From contig JAFMSR010000003.1 of NCBI GenBank assembly GCA_022818135.1, positions 11,190,251-11,254,250 of the forward strand: a DNA stretch of 64,000 nt, read 5' to 3'. The position numbers were made by a program, and so were the translations under genes. Below the pieces are notes generated by a model. That model searched no databases and was not told the DNA's origin. It worked only from the letters and a program-made list of their open reading frames with translations. The stretch comes from Saxidomus purpurata. Lineage: Eukaryota; Mollusca; Bivalvia; Venerida; Veneridae. Below are positions 45,496 through 57,079 of the stretch, piece by piece (the stretch's first letter is position 1; the number at the start of each line of letters is the position of its first letter).

Positions 45496-47543
45496 GTATT
45501 TTGATGATGATAAATTTTGAGAAGGCTTTTGACACTTAATGTCTAGATTTCATTAACAAAACTTTCGATTTCTTTAACTTTAGTCCAATGTTAAGAAACG
45601 GATTTCATTTTTAATGCAGACATAAAAACATCGGTTCCATTGAATGGCTATCTGTCTGATTGTTTCATTGTCGAACGTGGGTGTCGTCAAGGAGACCCAA
45701 TAAGTCCGTGTATATTTATTGTATGTGCACAGATTCTAGCACACAAAATTTAGATTAGTAATGATATAAAAGGTATTATTATATATAAATGATATTAAAT
45801 ACAAAATTAGTCAGTTCCCTGATGATACTTCTTTACTTTTAAACGGAACTGATAAGTCACTTAATTGTACTCTAAATGCTTTAAACGAATTTGCAATGTA
45901 CTAAAGCTTTAAGGTTAATTTTGACAAAACACATGTTTGGATAGGATCCTTGAAGTACTCAACACGATCTATAATCAAAGCTCTGTGAGCGCTGAAGGCC
46001 TGGGGGGCTATAGGTTAACTCCCCGAAATACAACTTTTGACCTACGTGTTTTGCGCTGAACCTTACCTAAAGCGCGGGTCGAAATGTGCAGAGGACGAAA
46101 TTCAATATATGACACAGAATGAATGATTCACAAATATATGGGTGGCAGCTAACAGCGCATTAATTTCTAAAACAGAAAAAATGTGTAATGCAGCCCGTAA
46201 GCTATATACCTTCCTGCAATCGTTTGAAGTTGTATGTACTCTTTTTATTTGTAATATGTGCTTATCATATGCGACATTCAAACAGAAGATTGATGTGGTC
46301 TGTCTTGCACTACTTTCGTATAGCGCATGTTTACAGTTGTTATTCGCACACAGCACAGTTAAATTTCTTGCAGTGTTTGAAATGTGGTATACTAACTTAG
46401 GCCTAGGGGACTTTCAGTCCCCAGGCCAAAAACGAAATGGAAATTAAGCTGGGATACTACGTCATTTAAGCTTCTTGGACTTGTGTTCCATATTGATCTA
46501 GACAAAATCGAATTTCTTGGAGAAAATTGATATTAAGATAAAAAATAGTATTCAATATTGGAAGAAACGAGTCTTACTCCAATTGGTAGAATAACCGTGA
46601 TAAAAAACAATTCTCTTACCGATATTAACGCATCTTTTTATATCTTTACCAAATCTTAATACACGTTTGTTTGGCAAGGACCATCAAAGATTAGAAGTTC
46701 TGTATTTGTTAAGACGTTCGATATTTTTGCTTATATGAAAAGCTTACAACTCACGTGGTTACGTAGATCAATAAATACTCCAAACAATAAAAGGTTAGAT
46801 GATGTGCACAGTCTGATAAGAAGTATTGTACATTTTGAGAAGTTGTTTAATTTTTGGTAAAGATTATGTACAAATTATAGGAAAGCAGTTAAAACATTTT
46901 TTGGAAGGATGTATTATTATCATATACAAACCTGATAGACGTTCTACCTATCGATACCATGACTAATTTTCTTGAAATGCCTCTTTTTTATAATCATATG
47001 TTACAAATTGAAAGAAAATCAATATTTCTGAAGTTTTGGTAAGAAAAAGTAATCAGGTTTATTAAAGATATCGTGAATAAGGATGACACTTTTATTGACA
47101 GACAAGAATTGGAAAGAAGAACAGGTTCGAAAATTAACTTTTTATTACATGCAGGAATACAAACTGCAATAAAATCTTTTTTGAAAAGGGTTCAAGTGAG
47201 GAAAGATATGTTAGAGATAGAATATGTATTTCCTATTATACCTCATTATCTAAAGCCTATACTAAACGCCAAAAAAGGCATACATCACATGTACAGGAAG
47301 TTGATAAAAACACAGATACCCACTCTTGAAAAGAAATGGGACAGTGCCTTCCCAATTCAGAATCCAGAATGGAAATATATATATAGCATGGTATTTGAAA
47401 CTAGTTCTGATACTTGTTTACAATGGCATCAAACAAGAATAATCCGCAGAATTCTAGGAACAAATTACTTATTGTATAAAATGAACAAAGTCACGACATA
47501 TCTATGTGCTTTTTGCAAAAAAAAGAAAATAAGTCGCTTATTA
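45490..47543 (+). mobile_element. Non-LTR retrotransposon (L1/Tx1-like) remnant with nested insertion
   Basis: Reverse transcriptase blocks in order: MINFEKAFDT (catalytic Asp block, 45,510-45,540), ERGCRQGDPISP (45,678-45,712), KYKISQFPDDTSLLLNGT (the F/YADD block with Ala changed to Pro), SFKVNFDKTHVWIG, then after a 447-bp interruption KWKLSWDTTSFKLLG and LDKI, and later a 157-residue open segment starting near 47,073 that ends in LCAFCKKK, the start of a terminal Cys motif. Stops and frameshifts are frequent, so it is dead. The 3' end is lost where a pearl-like repeat begins. The clade call rests on motif style only. Confidence 0.8.
45980..46426. mobile_element. Unidentified 447-bp insertion inside the LINE
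   Basis: The LINE reading frame stops after ...STRSIIK and resumes with KWKLSWDTTSFKLLG. The intervening block is flanked by CAAA on both sides (45976-45979 and 46427-46430), a likely target duplication. It carries subterminal inverted GGCCTGGGG / CCCCAGGCC. The frame open over 46,142-46,447 is not conserved-looking and runs past the element boundary. Confidence 0.6.
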
Positions 47544-48205
47544 AACAAGAGGGCCATGGTGGCCCTATATCGCTCACCTGAGTACAAGTGCACTTGCCTG
47601 GTGGGTGTGGTCAATTTTGACACCAAAGACATGATTTGAACAAAGTAGGTAGAAGACCACAAGACAATGTTACATACCAAATATCTAAGCCCTAGGCCTT
47701 GTAGTTTTAGAAGAAGATTTTCAAAGTTTTTCTATACCAAACGACCCCCTGGGCAGGATTAATTTTGACACAGGGGGTATGATTTGAACACACTTTGAAG
47801 AGGTCAACTAGACACTGTTACACACTAAATATGAAACTAAATATGAATTTGTGAAACAAGTGAACTCCCGGGCGTGGCCAATTTTGACCCGGGGGTCATA
47901 ATTTAAAAATTCTTGGTAGAGGTCCACTAGACAATGCTATATGCCAGATATCTAAGCTCTAGGCATTGTGGTTTCAGAGCAGAAGATTTTTTAAGTTTTC
48001 CTATTTGCTGCAATAGCAACCAGAGTTCTGCATGGAATGGAATTCTTTGAACAATTTTGGTAGAGCTTCATGCAAGGAACATCCCTGCCAAGTTTCATCA
48101 ACATTGGCCCAGTGGTTTCAGAGGAGATGTCGTTTGAAGCAAAATATTGACGGACGACGTACGGCGGACGACGTACGACGGACGACGTACGACGGACAAT
48201 CATCT
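47544..48205 (+). repeat. Pearl-like repeat family A, complete copy cutting the LINE
   Basis: Starts AACAAGAGGGCCATGGTGG, CCCTATATCGCTCACCTG. Sub-units follow with CTAAGC(C/T)CTAGGC and TTTGACAC motifs. The tract ACGGACGACGTACGGCGGAC is near 48,150-48,195. Confidence 0.85.
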
Positions 48206-49199
48206 CTCTAGCAAAGTTTTGTCGATTTGATTTCAGACCGAATCGCTAACACTATATTTCCCGTTATGAAAAAAAGGCAAATTGAAACAAAAGGAGAACA
48301 TTTCTATTTTCAAGTAGGAAAAACGTATTTGCGTATTCTTTATAAGTTTTTGCAATATCATTGAAAAAAGACTGCTGTAAAATTCTAACCTGTTTTTTTA
48401 ATTTAAAAAGCTACGTTAATATTGATTTTTGTGTTGTGTGTGTAAATAACAGTTCATATTGCAGGTATGAAACCTTTTGTGGTATTGTAAGTACTTAGAC
48501 TAGAAGTAACCATAGTGATCACGGGGCTTTAAACACTTTAATATGTAGTGTTTAACCTGTCGAAGTCAAAATCTTTACCTTTAGTTATCGTAAAATGATT
48601 CTGAGAGAAAAGTGGTTACCAAAAAGTTAGGGTTACTTTTTTTTCTAATAAATAAATTTAAATTATGTTAACATGTTAGCATTATGTTAAATTAAGTCTA
48701 AGCTTTCTATTCTAGCAAACACATGTAATTAAGGGTATTTCATCGTTGCATTTTTGTTCAGAAAATGCCGATATTTAAAAAAACTCCAAATTGACGGAAT
48801 GAAGACTCAATCCCATCATCTTAACGCTGCTCTTTCACAGTTTACGATGAAAAAAAAAACATCTCAAAAATGATATACTTAAACATAAAAGGTTAAATAA
48901 TGGCGAAATTAAACACCAGTTAAAATCTACATAGCGATTCGAGCAAACCTGTTGACAATGTTGGTAGCTTGGTTTGACGGCACCGCTAAGTACACTATGT
49001 TTATATTGAAATTTCAAAAGCATTATTTTTAACGCTATATATTATTTGGTAGCGTATAATTTAAAAAATACAGAAAAACTTTACAGGAATTTATACTGGG
49101 ACCTTTTTATTTGATGATTCGTTCTAAAATATGTTAATTTCAGACAGTTCGAAGAACCTTGTTGTTTTTTTATACCAAATTCTGTGAGCCAACAGCTTA
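48206..49199. other. No recognisable feature
   Basis: AT-rich sequence, no gene or repeat seen. Confidence 0.5.
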
Positions 49200-49423
49200 A
49201 AATCATATCTATTTGAAATCAATCCCTGCATTTTAAATCATATCTATTTGACATCAATCCCCGCATTTTAAATCATATCTATTTGACATCAAACCCCGCA
49301 TTTTAAATCATATTTATTTGACATCAATCCTCGCATTTCAAATCATATTTATTTGACATCAAACCCCGCATTTTAAATCATATCTATTTGACATCAATCC
49401 CCGCATCTTAAATCATATCTCAC
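49200..49423. repeat. 35-bp tandem repeat
   Basis: About six units of AATCATATCTATTTGACATC followed by AATCCCCGCATTTTA, with 1-3 differences each. Confidence 0.9.
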
Positions 49424-50728
49424 TATGTGACATGACATAAGTGCGAATTAGATAGCTTTGTTTTTTTATATCATTTTACTTATATAAAATTATTTAATCT
49501 AAAAAAACAAACTCCGAGCTTTCTGGTCACCGCTTTATGTGTCTTTTCTACTTTTACCTATAGTCTGGTTGTATTTTCCATCTTCGCTGTCGTGTCATAT
49601 ACAACGAAAGAATAATAAATATGAAAAATATATATTTAACTAAATAAAAATATATACCTTTTCAAGCACCAATTATCTTTCAAATGTAATTCAGTTTCCT
49701 GCAGTGTTCCTTTTGCAAATGTACTAAATCTCTGACTGCATACTATTTAAACCGATTTACTAATAATACAGGAGGACAGCGGCACACAACTTACACACAC
49801 ACACCCGAGATAGAACTGTCACTATCTAACGCTGAACGCAGTGCTTTGCCCTTTTAAATAGTGCTCTCCTACTGTCGTCTGCTGAGTACGTATCGTTTTA
49901 CACCTATATCGTGCGGGAACGGTTGCAATTGTTATTTTCCTGTCTACGCAAAAAAACGACAGTAACAGAAATTCTATACCAAGAAACAAAATTGTTTTAG
50001 GTACATTGCTGTTTTATTTTCATATCGCGGCATTGTAATCTAAAGATCAATTGGGTGCAGTTAGTCGCAACAGAGCTTATAAATGACTATATATGACTAT
50101 GAAGATCGCGGGTCGTAAAGGCCATCCCACATACATTGTAAAATTTACAAAATGTATTATTCAGCAAATATTTCGAAATTTTTCATATACAGTGTGTTTG
50201 TTATAAAATTTCAACTAATGGTATTAACATGTTTGGTATCAAAATGTTTTGTCTTTGAGAACTGATATTAAGTTAATAATTTGTTTTTATAAATGCTGAA
50301 GTTTATTCTAATAATTTGAAATTTCTAGCTATATTTCTATAAAACAAACGGAGTCAGATTAAAATGTATCAAAAAGTCTTACACACGGTTTGTTAAGCCA
50401 GGAAGCCAAGCTGCCAAATTGTAAATACATGTATGTCTTAAGTTGTTTCCTTCTTCCTTTGTGTAATCATTTAATATCTGTAAAAATCATTGCATGATAA
50501 TATTTCAATTTCCTTTACTTTACTGGGTATATAAGGTTTGAGCCTGTTAGCGCTGAAGGGGCGTCTACGGCCGACCCCAGCATTTCTCACATAATGCTGT
50601 TTAACTTGAATTTATTGTCTAAAAGAAGGTTATTTGGTAAGAAGTCACACCCTCTTAATTGCCAAAGGATTTAAATTTTGCGTGCCAAATAAAGGGTAGA
50701 GCTGCGGCAAATGTTGCTCAAAGCATGA
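49424..50728. other. No recognisable feature
   Basis: AT-rich. A CACACACAC run is at about 49,793. No supportable gene. Confidence 0.5.
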
Positions 50729-52660
50729 GGCCCTGAGCTTAGATAGCTGTTGTGTAACGTCGCCTAGTGGTCCTCTACTAAGATTGTTCAAATAAGGCTC
50801 CCAGGATCAAGATATACCATACCCCGGGGTGATTATGTTACATAGACTTATATTGTTCATGCCTTTACACTGAAAAGTATCATTCGGAACAACTCTAATG
50901 TCTTCGCCGCCTTTATACATCTTCGGAAATGTTTTGACTTTATTAATCGTGACATGATGCCATATAAACTTCTCCTTAATGGAATTGATGGGAAACTGTA
51001 CAATTCTGTTAAAAACATACATCAACATTCTAGCTCTTGTGTAAGGATAAATGGAAAACTGACAGATTGGTTTGACTGTTGGTTAGGTGCGAAACAGGGG
51101 GACAATCTTTCGCCGGCGTTATTTGCCCTCTTCATAAATGACTTTGTGAAAGAAATAAATGATCTAAACATCGGTTTCAATATTGGCGGGAGTAACAGGC
51201 GACATCCTTTTCTAAGCAAAATCAGAAGAAGACTTACAAACATTGTTAGATACCTTGCATGGCTGGTGTAAGCGGTGGAGGGTTCTCCTCAATACTGTGT
51301 TCATTTTCGGAAAGACAGAACGTTACAGACGAATAATGATTTCAAGATTACTTGAAACTTTCAAATATCTAGGTGTATTCTTCAACAGTAACGGAAACTT
51401 CACGATTTACGCTAACACTCTTGGAAAAAGTGCAGGGAGAGCACTCGGGAAAATTATATCAAGTGTTCAGCACTTAGTGTCTCTCGGTATTAAAACTTTT
51501 GAAAAACGTTTTTTTCCATGCGAAGAACCAATATTGGATTACTGTTCTGGCGTTTGGGGATACCGAAAATTTCAGTGTCTGGAAAATATACAGCACCGGG
51601 CAATTAGGTATTATCTTGGTGTTCACCGTTTGGCACCAGTACTCGCTATTACGGGTGATGTCGCGTGACTCCCGGGAAATTACAGACGGTGGATTAACAT
51701 CATCCGTTATTGGAACAGACAGCTATCTTTCCGTGAGAATCGCTTAACAAGAAAGGCTTTTGAAATGGTTTATAATTTATGCTCAAATAACTGGCGCAGT
51801 GATATAAAAGAAATATTGTCCACAACTGGTCTGGGAGAGTTTTTCAATAACAAAACTTCAATCAATTTAGACCTTGCAACGACAAAAATCAACGATTATT
51901 TTAGTGTTGTTGAAAGTGAGACTCATTTTGTGAAAGGCTGTTCATTTTATAGACATATTCGATTTGATTGTTTTGCAGTATGTTTATGGTACTGATGAAT
52001 TCGACAGTAAATCTGATACTGAGAAATTGATATATCTGACTAAAAATAAACCTCGGACACTTGCCAAATACATTGTTATGGCTTACTTACACAGAAGAGA
52101 AAAAAATTATAGGTAATTTATTTGAAAACATTTGAATTAATTCATGTATTACTAATATACTGATACTGTCTGCATTATATCTCTTTATATTGAAATCTTA
52201 GCAGAGAGATAGAGCTTAATTCACACTGTATAATTTATATGTATAACTTGTGACTTTATGTACATATTTATGTAGTATATGCTAATTAAAAGTGACTTAT
52301 TTGCATCCATTGGGCCGGGTGTATTTTGTATGAATTTGTGTTTTCTTGCTTTGTAACATACACATGTTACTATAATAAATAATTTACTTACTTACTTATA
52401 GGAACATGTTTGAAAACCTTCTCCATAATTGCGTGGTGTAGGGCTTAGATGTCTTTTAGGTAGCATCGTCTAGTGGTCGTCCCCCTGAACTGTTATAGCT
52501 TTTTCCCCCAGGTACAAACTGGCCCCACCTTTTTGATCTACTTCTTAGAGCTACAATGTACTGTACTTTGTCTCCCGTGACTCTGTTATTGACCTTGCAT
52601 TATATCCAATGGTAGCCAGGCGAGCGATATAGGGCCACTATAGCCCTCTTGTTTATATAA
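50729..52660 (-). repeat. Family A pearl-like repeat, reverse, split by a LINE
   Basis: Before the LINE: GGCCCTGAGCTTAGAT, CGCCTAGTGGTCCTCTAC, AAGATTGTTCAAAT. After it: GTAGCATCGTCTAGTGGTCG, CTGGCCCCACC, and the terminus GAGCGATATAGGGCCACTAT, GCCCTCTTGTTT, the reverse complement of the family A start. Confidence 0.75.
50820..52399 (+). mobile_element. Non-LTR retrotransposon, 5'-truncated, ends in (TTAC)n
   Basis: Reads as RT plus C-terminal region in shifting frames: FAAFIHLRKCFDFINRD, MMPYKLLLNGIDGKLYNSV, WLGAKQGDNLSPALFALF, then AKSEEDLQTLLDTLHGW, TFKYLGVFFNSNGNF, KTFEKRFFPCEEPILDY, CSGVWGYRKFQCLENIQHRA, and FFNNKTSINLDLA, finishing with an arginine-rich HRREKNYR and a TAA near 52,116. 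The YADD block has been lost by a small deletion around 51,185-51,215, where only DILF plus a stop remains, so it cannot be active. A 280-base AT-rich 3' UTR ends in a TTAC microsatellite at 52,384-52,399, as in CR1/L2-type elements. Confidence 0.85.
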
Positions 52661-52727
52661 GCATCTCTTTAAACAACTATATGTCGTAACATTACCTATA
52701 TTGAACTAGATGGGTGTTCAGTAGAAC

Positions 52728-53482
52728 ACTTGTGTCGCCCTCTTACGCTTTGTCAGAATATCCAATAATTTGGTGACAAATTCTAAATACAAAATGGGGC
52801 ATAACTCTATCAAATATGACCTTGACCAACAATATTTGGCGGCATCATGACGCTTATGTCATAAGCAATACAATTTGAAAGTTTGATGAAGAAATCTTAA
52901 GGAATGGCAGTTATAGCCAACATTAAGTTTTCGTGACAAAATCTAAGTACAAAAAGGGGCATCACTCTGTCAAATATGACCTTGACCTACAGATTTTGGC
53001 GGCATCACAACCCTTTTGACATAAGCAATACAATTTGAAAGTTTGATAAAAAAATCTTAAGAAATGGCAAAGTATAGTAAAAATCCAAGTACAAAAAGGG
53101 GCATAACTCTGTCAAATATGATCTTGACCTACAAAATTTGGCAGCATCACAACCCTTATGTCATAAGCAGTGCAATTTGAAAGTCAGATGCAGAAATCTT
53201 AAGAAATGGCAAAGTTATAGCCAACGTTAAGTTATCGTGACAAAATCCAAGTACAAAAAGGGGCATAACTCATGGCCTTGACCTACTAAATTTGGCGGCA
53301 TCATGACCCTTTTGTCATAAGCATTACAAATGTAAAGTTTGATGAAGAAATCTTAAGAAATGGCAAAGTTATAGCCAACGTTAAGTTTGTGTGACGGACA
53401 GACGGACCGACGGACGGACGGACGGACAGACGGACAAAGCGATCCCTATGTATCGCCTTTTCTCCGAAATGGCGACACAAAA
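52728..53482 (+). repeat. Pearl-like repeat with four ~160-bp core units
   Basis: The left terminus TTGTGTCGCC and right GGCGACACAA are inverted. Core units (GTACAAAAAGGGGCATAACT, AAATATGACCTTGACC, TTTGGCGGCATCA, AAGAAATCTTAAGAAATGGC) start about 160, 142 and 162 bases apart, the short one having lost 18 bases. The (GACGGACG)n tract is at 53,391-53,443. Confidence 0.85.
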
Positions 53483-53763
53483 ATGAATAGTCTGTTTTAG
53501 AACTCCAGCAATGTGTTACAGCAATGTGTTAATTAAACAAATCTCACAGCTTCAAGACTTTTCTTGATGTGACAAATCGAAAATACTTTCGCACTTTCGC
53601 AAGAAAGCTCAAACAGTCATTTTATGTGAGAAAGTTTGCAGGGTTCTTTGTACTGGCCGATATGGCGACACAAAAATGAATAGTCTGTTTTAGAACTTCA
53701 GCAATGTGTTACAGCAATGTGTTAATTAAACAAATTTCACAGCTTCAAGACTTTTCTTGATGT
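53468..53763. repeat. ~100-bp direct duplication across the right end of the pearl-like repeat
   Basis: ATGGCGACACAAAAATGAAT, CAGCAATGTGTTACAGCAAT and CAAGACTTTTCTTGATGT are repeated 195 bases apart with only two or three differences. Confidence 0.85.
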
Positions 53764-53910
53764 CATACAACCTATAAAAAACCTCTATTTTTATCAATTT
53801 TGACAACAAAAATAGGACCGTGTGTTCAAAAGATCAGTTTATCAACAGTGAAAGTGTTAAAACGGGGGTCAATTACCGGTCATGCCCCCTAAAACTGTGA
53901 ACGTGTACGA

Positions 53911-54537
53911 AACAAGAGGGCCAAGATGACCCTATATCGCTCACCTGGCTACCATAGGCTATTAAAGATCATCAATAGCAGAAAGGTGGGCTCATAGTTT
54001 TCCTCTTTATAAGTCTATGTTAACTCAACAGACCCCCGGGCAAGGTCAATTTTGACCCGGGGGTCATGATTTGAACAATCTTGGTAGAGGGTCAAAAAGT
54101 AATGCCACATGCTAAATATCTAAGCTCTAGGCCTTGTGGTTTTAGAGAAGATTTTTAAAAAAATATTCCTAAATAAGCCTAAATTAAAACAAGTGACCCT
54201 GGGTGGGGTCAATTTTAACCCGGAGTAATTATTTGAACAATCTTTGTAGAGGTCTACTAGGTTATGTCACTTGCCAAATTTCTAAGCTCTATGCCTTCCT
54301 GTTCTTGAGAAGAAGATTTGTTAAGTGTTTCCTTTCTGTTGCCATTGCAACCAGAGTTCTGCATGGAATGGAACTTTTTGAACAACTATGAAAGGTCTTC
54401 ATGCAAGGAACATCCCTGCCAAGTTATATCATCATTGGCCTATTGGTTTCAGAGGAGATGTCTTTTGAAGGAAAATGTTAATGGACGTACGACGTAACGA
54501 CGGACGCCGGACGGAATGCGACCCTAATGCGATCCTA
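53911..54537 (+). repeat. Family A pearl-like repeat, right end removed by family B
   Basis: Starts AACAAGAGGGCCAAGATGA and CGCTCACCTGGC. Landmarks are GGTCAATTTTGACCCGGGGG and AAGGAACATCCCTGCC, then GGACGTACGACGTAACGACG. The expected terminal GGTGAGCTAATAAAA is absent because a family B copy begins here. Confidence 0.8.
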
Positions 54538-55535
54538 ACAAGAGCTGTCAGTAGGACAGCGTGCTCGACTTTTTTAGTGCTTGCCAATAAAACAAAACTT
54601 TGACAGTTAAGGGCACACAAGACTTTAACTAGGAATTTCTAAGTACAAATCAAGAAAATTTTTCAGAGTTATCTTCTTTTGCTTACAGATAGGTCTTACG
54701 ATGGTACATAAGTACTCCAACTTTCAAAGTAATATCTCAAATGGCTAAGTTAACAAGTTGCCAAGAATGAAAATTTTAACTGAGTTTCTAAGTCAAAAAG
54801 GGCCATAATTCAAATAAAATCCTTGAGAGAATTACCTTCTCCTGCCCATGTTTGGGAATCATGATGGTAAACAAGAATTCCAACTTTCAAATTAATATCT
54901 CAAACAGTTCAGTCAAAAAGTGGACTGGTACGAAAAACTTAACCAAGATTCTAAGTCGATAACAGGCCTTAATTTTTAAAACAAATCCCTGACAGAGTTA
55001 CCTTCTCTTGCGTACAGATGGGGGTAATGATGTGAAATAGCATTAAAAGTTTCAAAGCAATATCTCAAAGGGTTAAGGCAATAAGTGGATTTTACCCATA
55101 TTCAATGTATTTTCTAAGTCAAAAAGGGGCATAATTCTGTCAAAAACCTTGACAGAGTTATGTCCTCTTGTCTGTTGATGAAGGTCGTGATGGTAAACAA
55201 GTATGGTTAGTTTCAAAGCAATACCTCCAATGGTTTTGAAATAAAGTGAGGTGGTACGAAAAACTTAACCAAGCTCAATACACTTTCTAAGTAAAAAAGG
55301 GCCATAATTCTGTCAAAAACCTTGACAGAGTTATGTACTCTTGTCTGTAGATGGAGGTTATGATGGTAAACAAGTATGGTAAGTTTCAAAGCCATACCTC
55401 TAATACTTTTGAAATAAAGTGGGGTGGTACGAAAAACTTAACCAAGGTGTGACGCCAACGCCGACGCCGACACCGACGCCGACGCCGGGGCGAGTAGGAT
55501 AGCTCCCCTTTTCATAGAAAAGTCGAGCTAAAAAT
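54538..55535 (+). repeat. Family B repeat, complete copy
   Basis: Starts ACAAGAGCTGTCAGTAGGAC and GTGCTCGACTTTTTT; ends GCCGACGCCGGGGCGAGTAG and CTCCCC...AAAAGTCGAGCT, giving short inverted termini (GCTCGACTTTT/AAAAGTCGAGC). Internal units of about 130 bp carry AAAAAGGGCCATAATTC, CTTGACAGAGTTA and GGTGGTACGAAAAACTTAAC. Confidence 0.85.
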
Positions 55536-55754
55536 CACACAAAGCGATTTATTCGATCATGGGCGGTGTCTGAAAGTAGATAGTTGATGACACATTAAAA
55601 TATCATATTCCCCACCTCATGATAGTTACATTTTAGTTACTTTATAACGTTGAGAAAAATGCGTTCGCCATCGCTCACATTGCCGGCGTGAACCCTGCCC
55701 ATAATACTCGTGAGAGGTGTGAGGCAGTATAAGATAGATATAATTTAGTTAGTC

Positions 55755-55928
55755 TTAGGCTATAACATCGAGAAAACGATAGGTTCGCCATTTTAGCTAC
55801 TAAGTTTATAACATTGAGAAAATGACAAGTTCGCCATTTTAGGTAGTTTATAACATTAAGAAAACGGCAAGTTCGCCATTTTAGGTACTTTATAACATTG
55901 AAAAAACGACAAGCTCGCCATTTTACAT
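55755..55928. repeat. 42-46-bp tandem repeat
   Basis: Four units with TATAACATTGAGAAAACG and CAAGTTCGCCATTTTAGG, spaced 46, 42 and 42 bases. Confidence 0.85.
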
Positions 55929-56400
55929 AGCAAACGACAACTTCGGGTATTGACTACTGTTACAGTATCAATCTTAGTTTTTGGGAGGCAGTTCACTTCC
56001 CAGAGGCATAAACCAAGAAAGTTAGTTACAGTTGCTCTATTCTCTAAACATTCGCATAGTAAATAGTTCGGTTGAAATACACATTTCTCACCTATGGGAT
56101 ACATATTTCCGCGCATTTACCCATGTGAGATAAACTTATCTCACATCGCTTATCTCACATCGCTGCCGGACTATTTTTACGTTAATTGTAAGCAGACATA
56201 AAAATAGAAAAATGGCTGTAAAATTGTTATTTTTGAAATAAACATAGGGTTGTTGGTATTCATTTTCTTAGTTAGATCATTTTCTATCCATCTATAGCAG
56301 TTTTAAAGTATTTTCATTTTTTCATCCCCATCCTGTATTTGCACTAATTTCTTCTTACTTGTGTGAAAATGCGATTTAAACGGTGAGAAAATAAATCTAC

Positions 56401-56533
56401 CATGTCCATTGAGTTGTGGATAAGGAAATCCCACCCACGGGTTGAGATACGTCCAAAAAACTCGGCACAGCCTCGTTTTTGGACGTATCTCAACCCTTGG
56501 GTGGGATTTCCTTATCCACAACTCATGAACATG
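56401..56533. mobile_element. Palindromic hairpin MITE
   Basis: GAGTTGTGGATAAGGAAATC and CCCACCCACGGGTTGAGATA in the left arm are matched almost perfectly in reverse at the right. The loop is about 15 bases (CTCGGCACAGCCTCG). ATGTCCATGAGTT-like ends bound it. Confidence 0.8.
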
Positions 56534-56866
56534 TTAGATTCACTTTTTCTGTGCATATAGTTATTTTCAAATAGTATATAGTTTTTGCACGATTCTGTTG
56601 ATCGTGTAAACCTGAAGAACAATAAAACTTCTTGTGCAAGTTTAACTGTGAAATTAACTGTTTTAATAATTTAATCTTCATACACATACATTCCATTGAT
56701 AAAACTTAGCTGTAGTTTCATTCATATATTATGACTTCTCAACCATGAACATTCCACTATACATGTGAAACTAGATGGTCTCTCACTGTTTCATTTAGTA
56801 AACAGTCACATGCCATTACAATATTTTTATCTTCTGCAGTATTAATTTATATCTAGTGGAGACGCC

Positions 56867-57075
56867 TTGATGTAGTGGTAGTGCGTTAGCCTCGGAGGAT
56901 CCCTGGTTCGATCCCCACTAGCGCCCAAGTAGTGGGCGTGTCCTGCTACAAGGGCGCCGCCCTGGCCACTCCCATCCTTTACTAATTTCAGTGTCGCAAG
57001 AAACAGATAATTTCACATTGCCTCTCTCTTCCGAGGTTGATTCGCATTCCGTCCGGAGTGAGTCTTGAGATCAAT
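56867..57075 (+). mobile_element. tRNA-derived SINE
   Basis: Head with TGTAGTGGTAGTGCG and B box GGTTCGATCCC (56,905-56,915). Body with CTGCTACAAGGGCGCCGCCC and CCATCCTTTACTAATTTCAG, tail TTGCCTCTCTCTTCCGAGG. The body recurs at 60.29 kb and the tail near position 180. Confidence 0.75.
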
Positions 57076-57079
57076 TAAT

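Noticed and set aside
46142..46447. 101-codon frame
   Set aside because: Lies in the 447-bp insertion within a LINE and crosses its right boundary.
47073..47639. 188-codon frame as an independent gene
   Set aside because: It is the C-terminal part of a LINE ORF2 and its last ~30 codons run into a pearl-like repeat.
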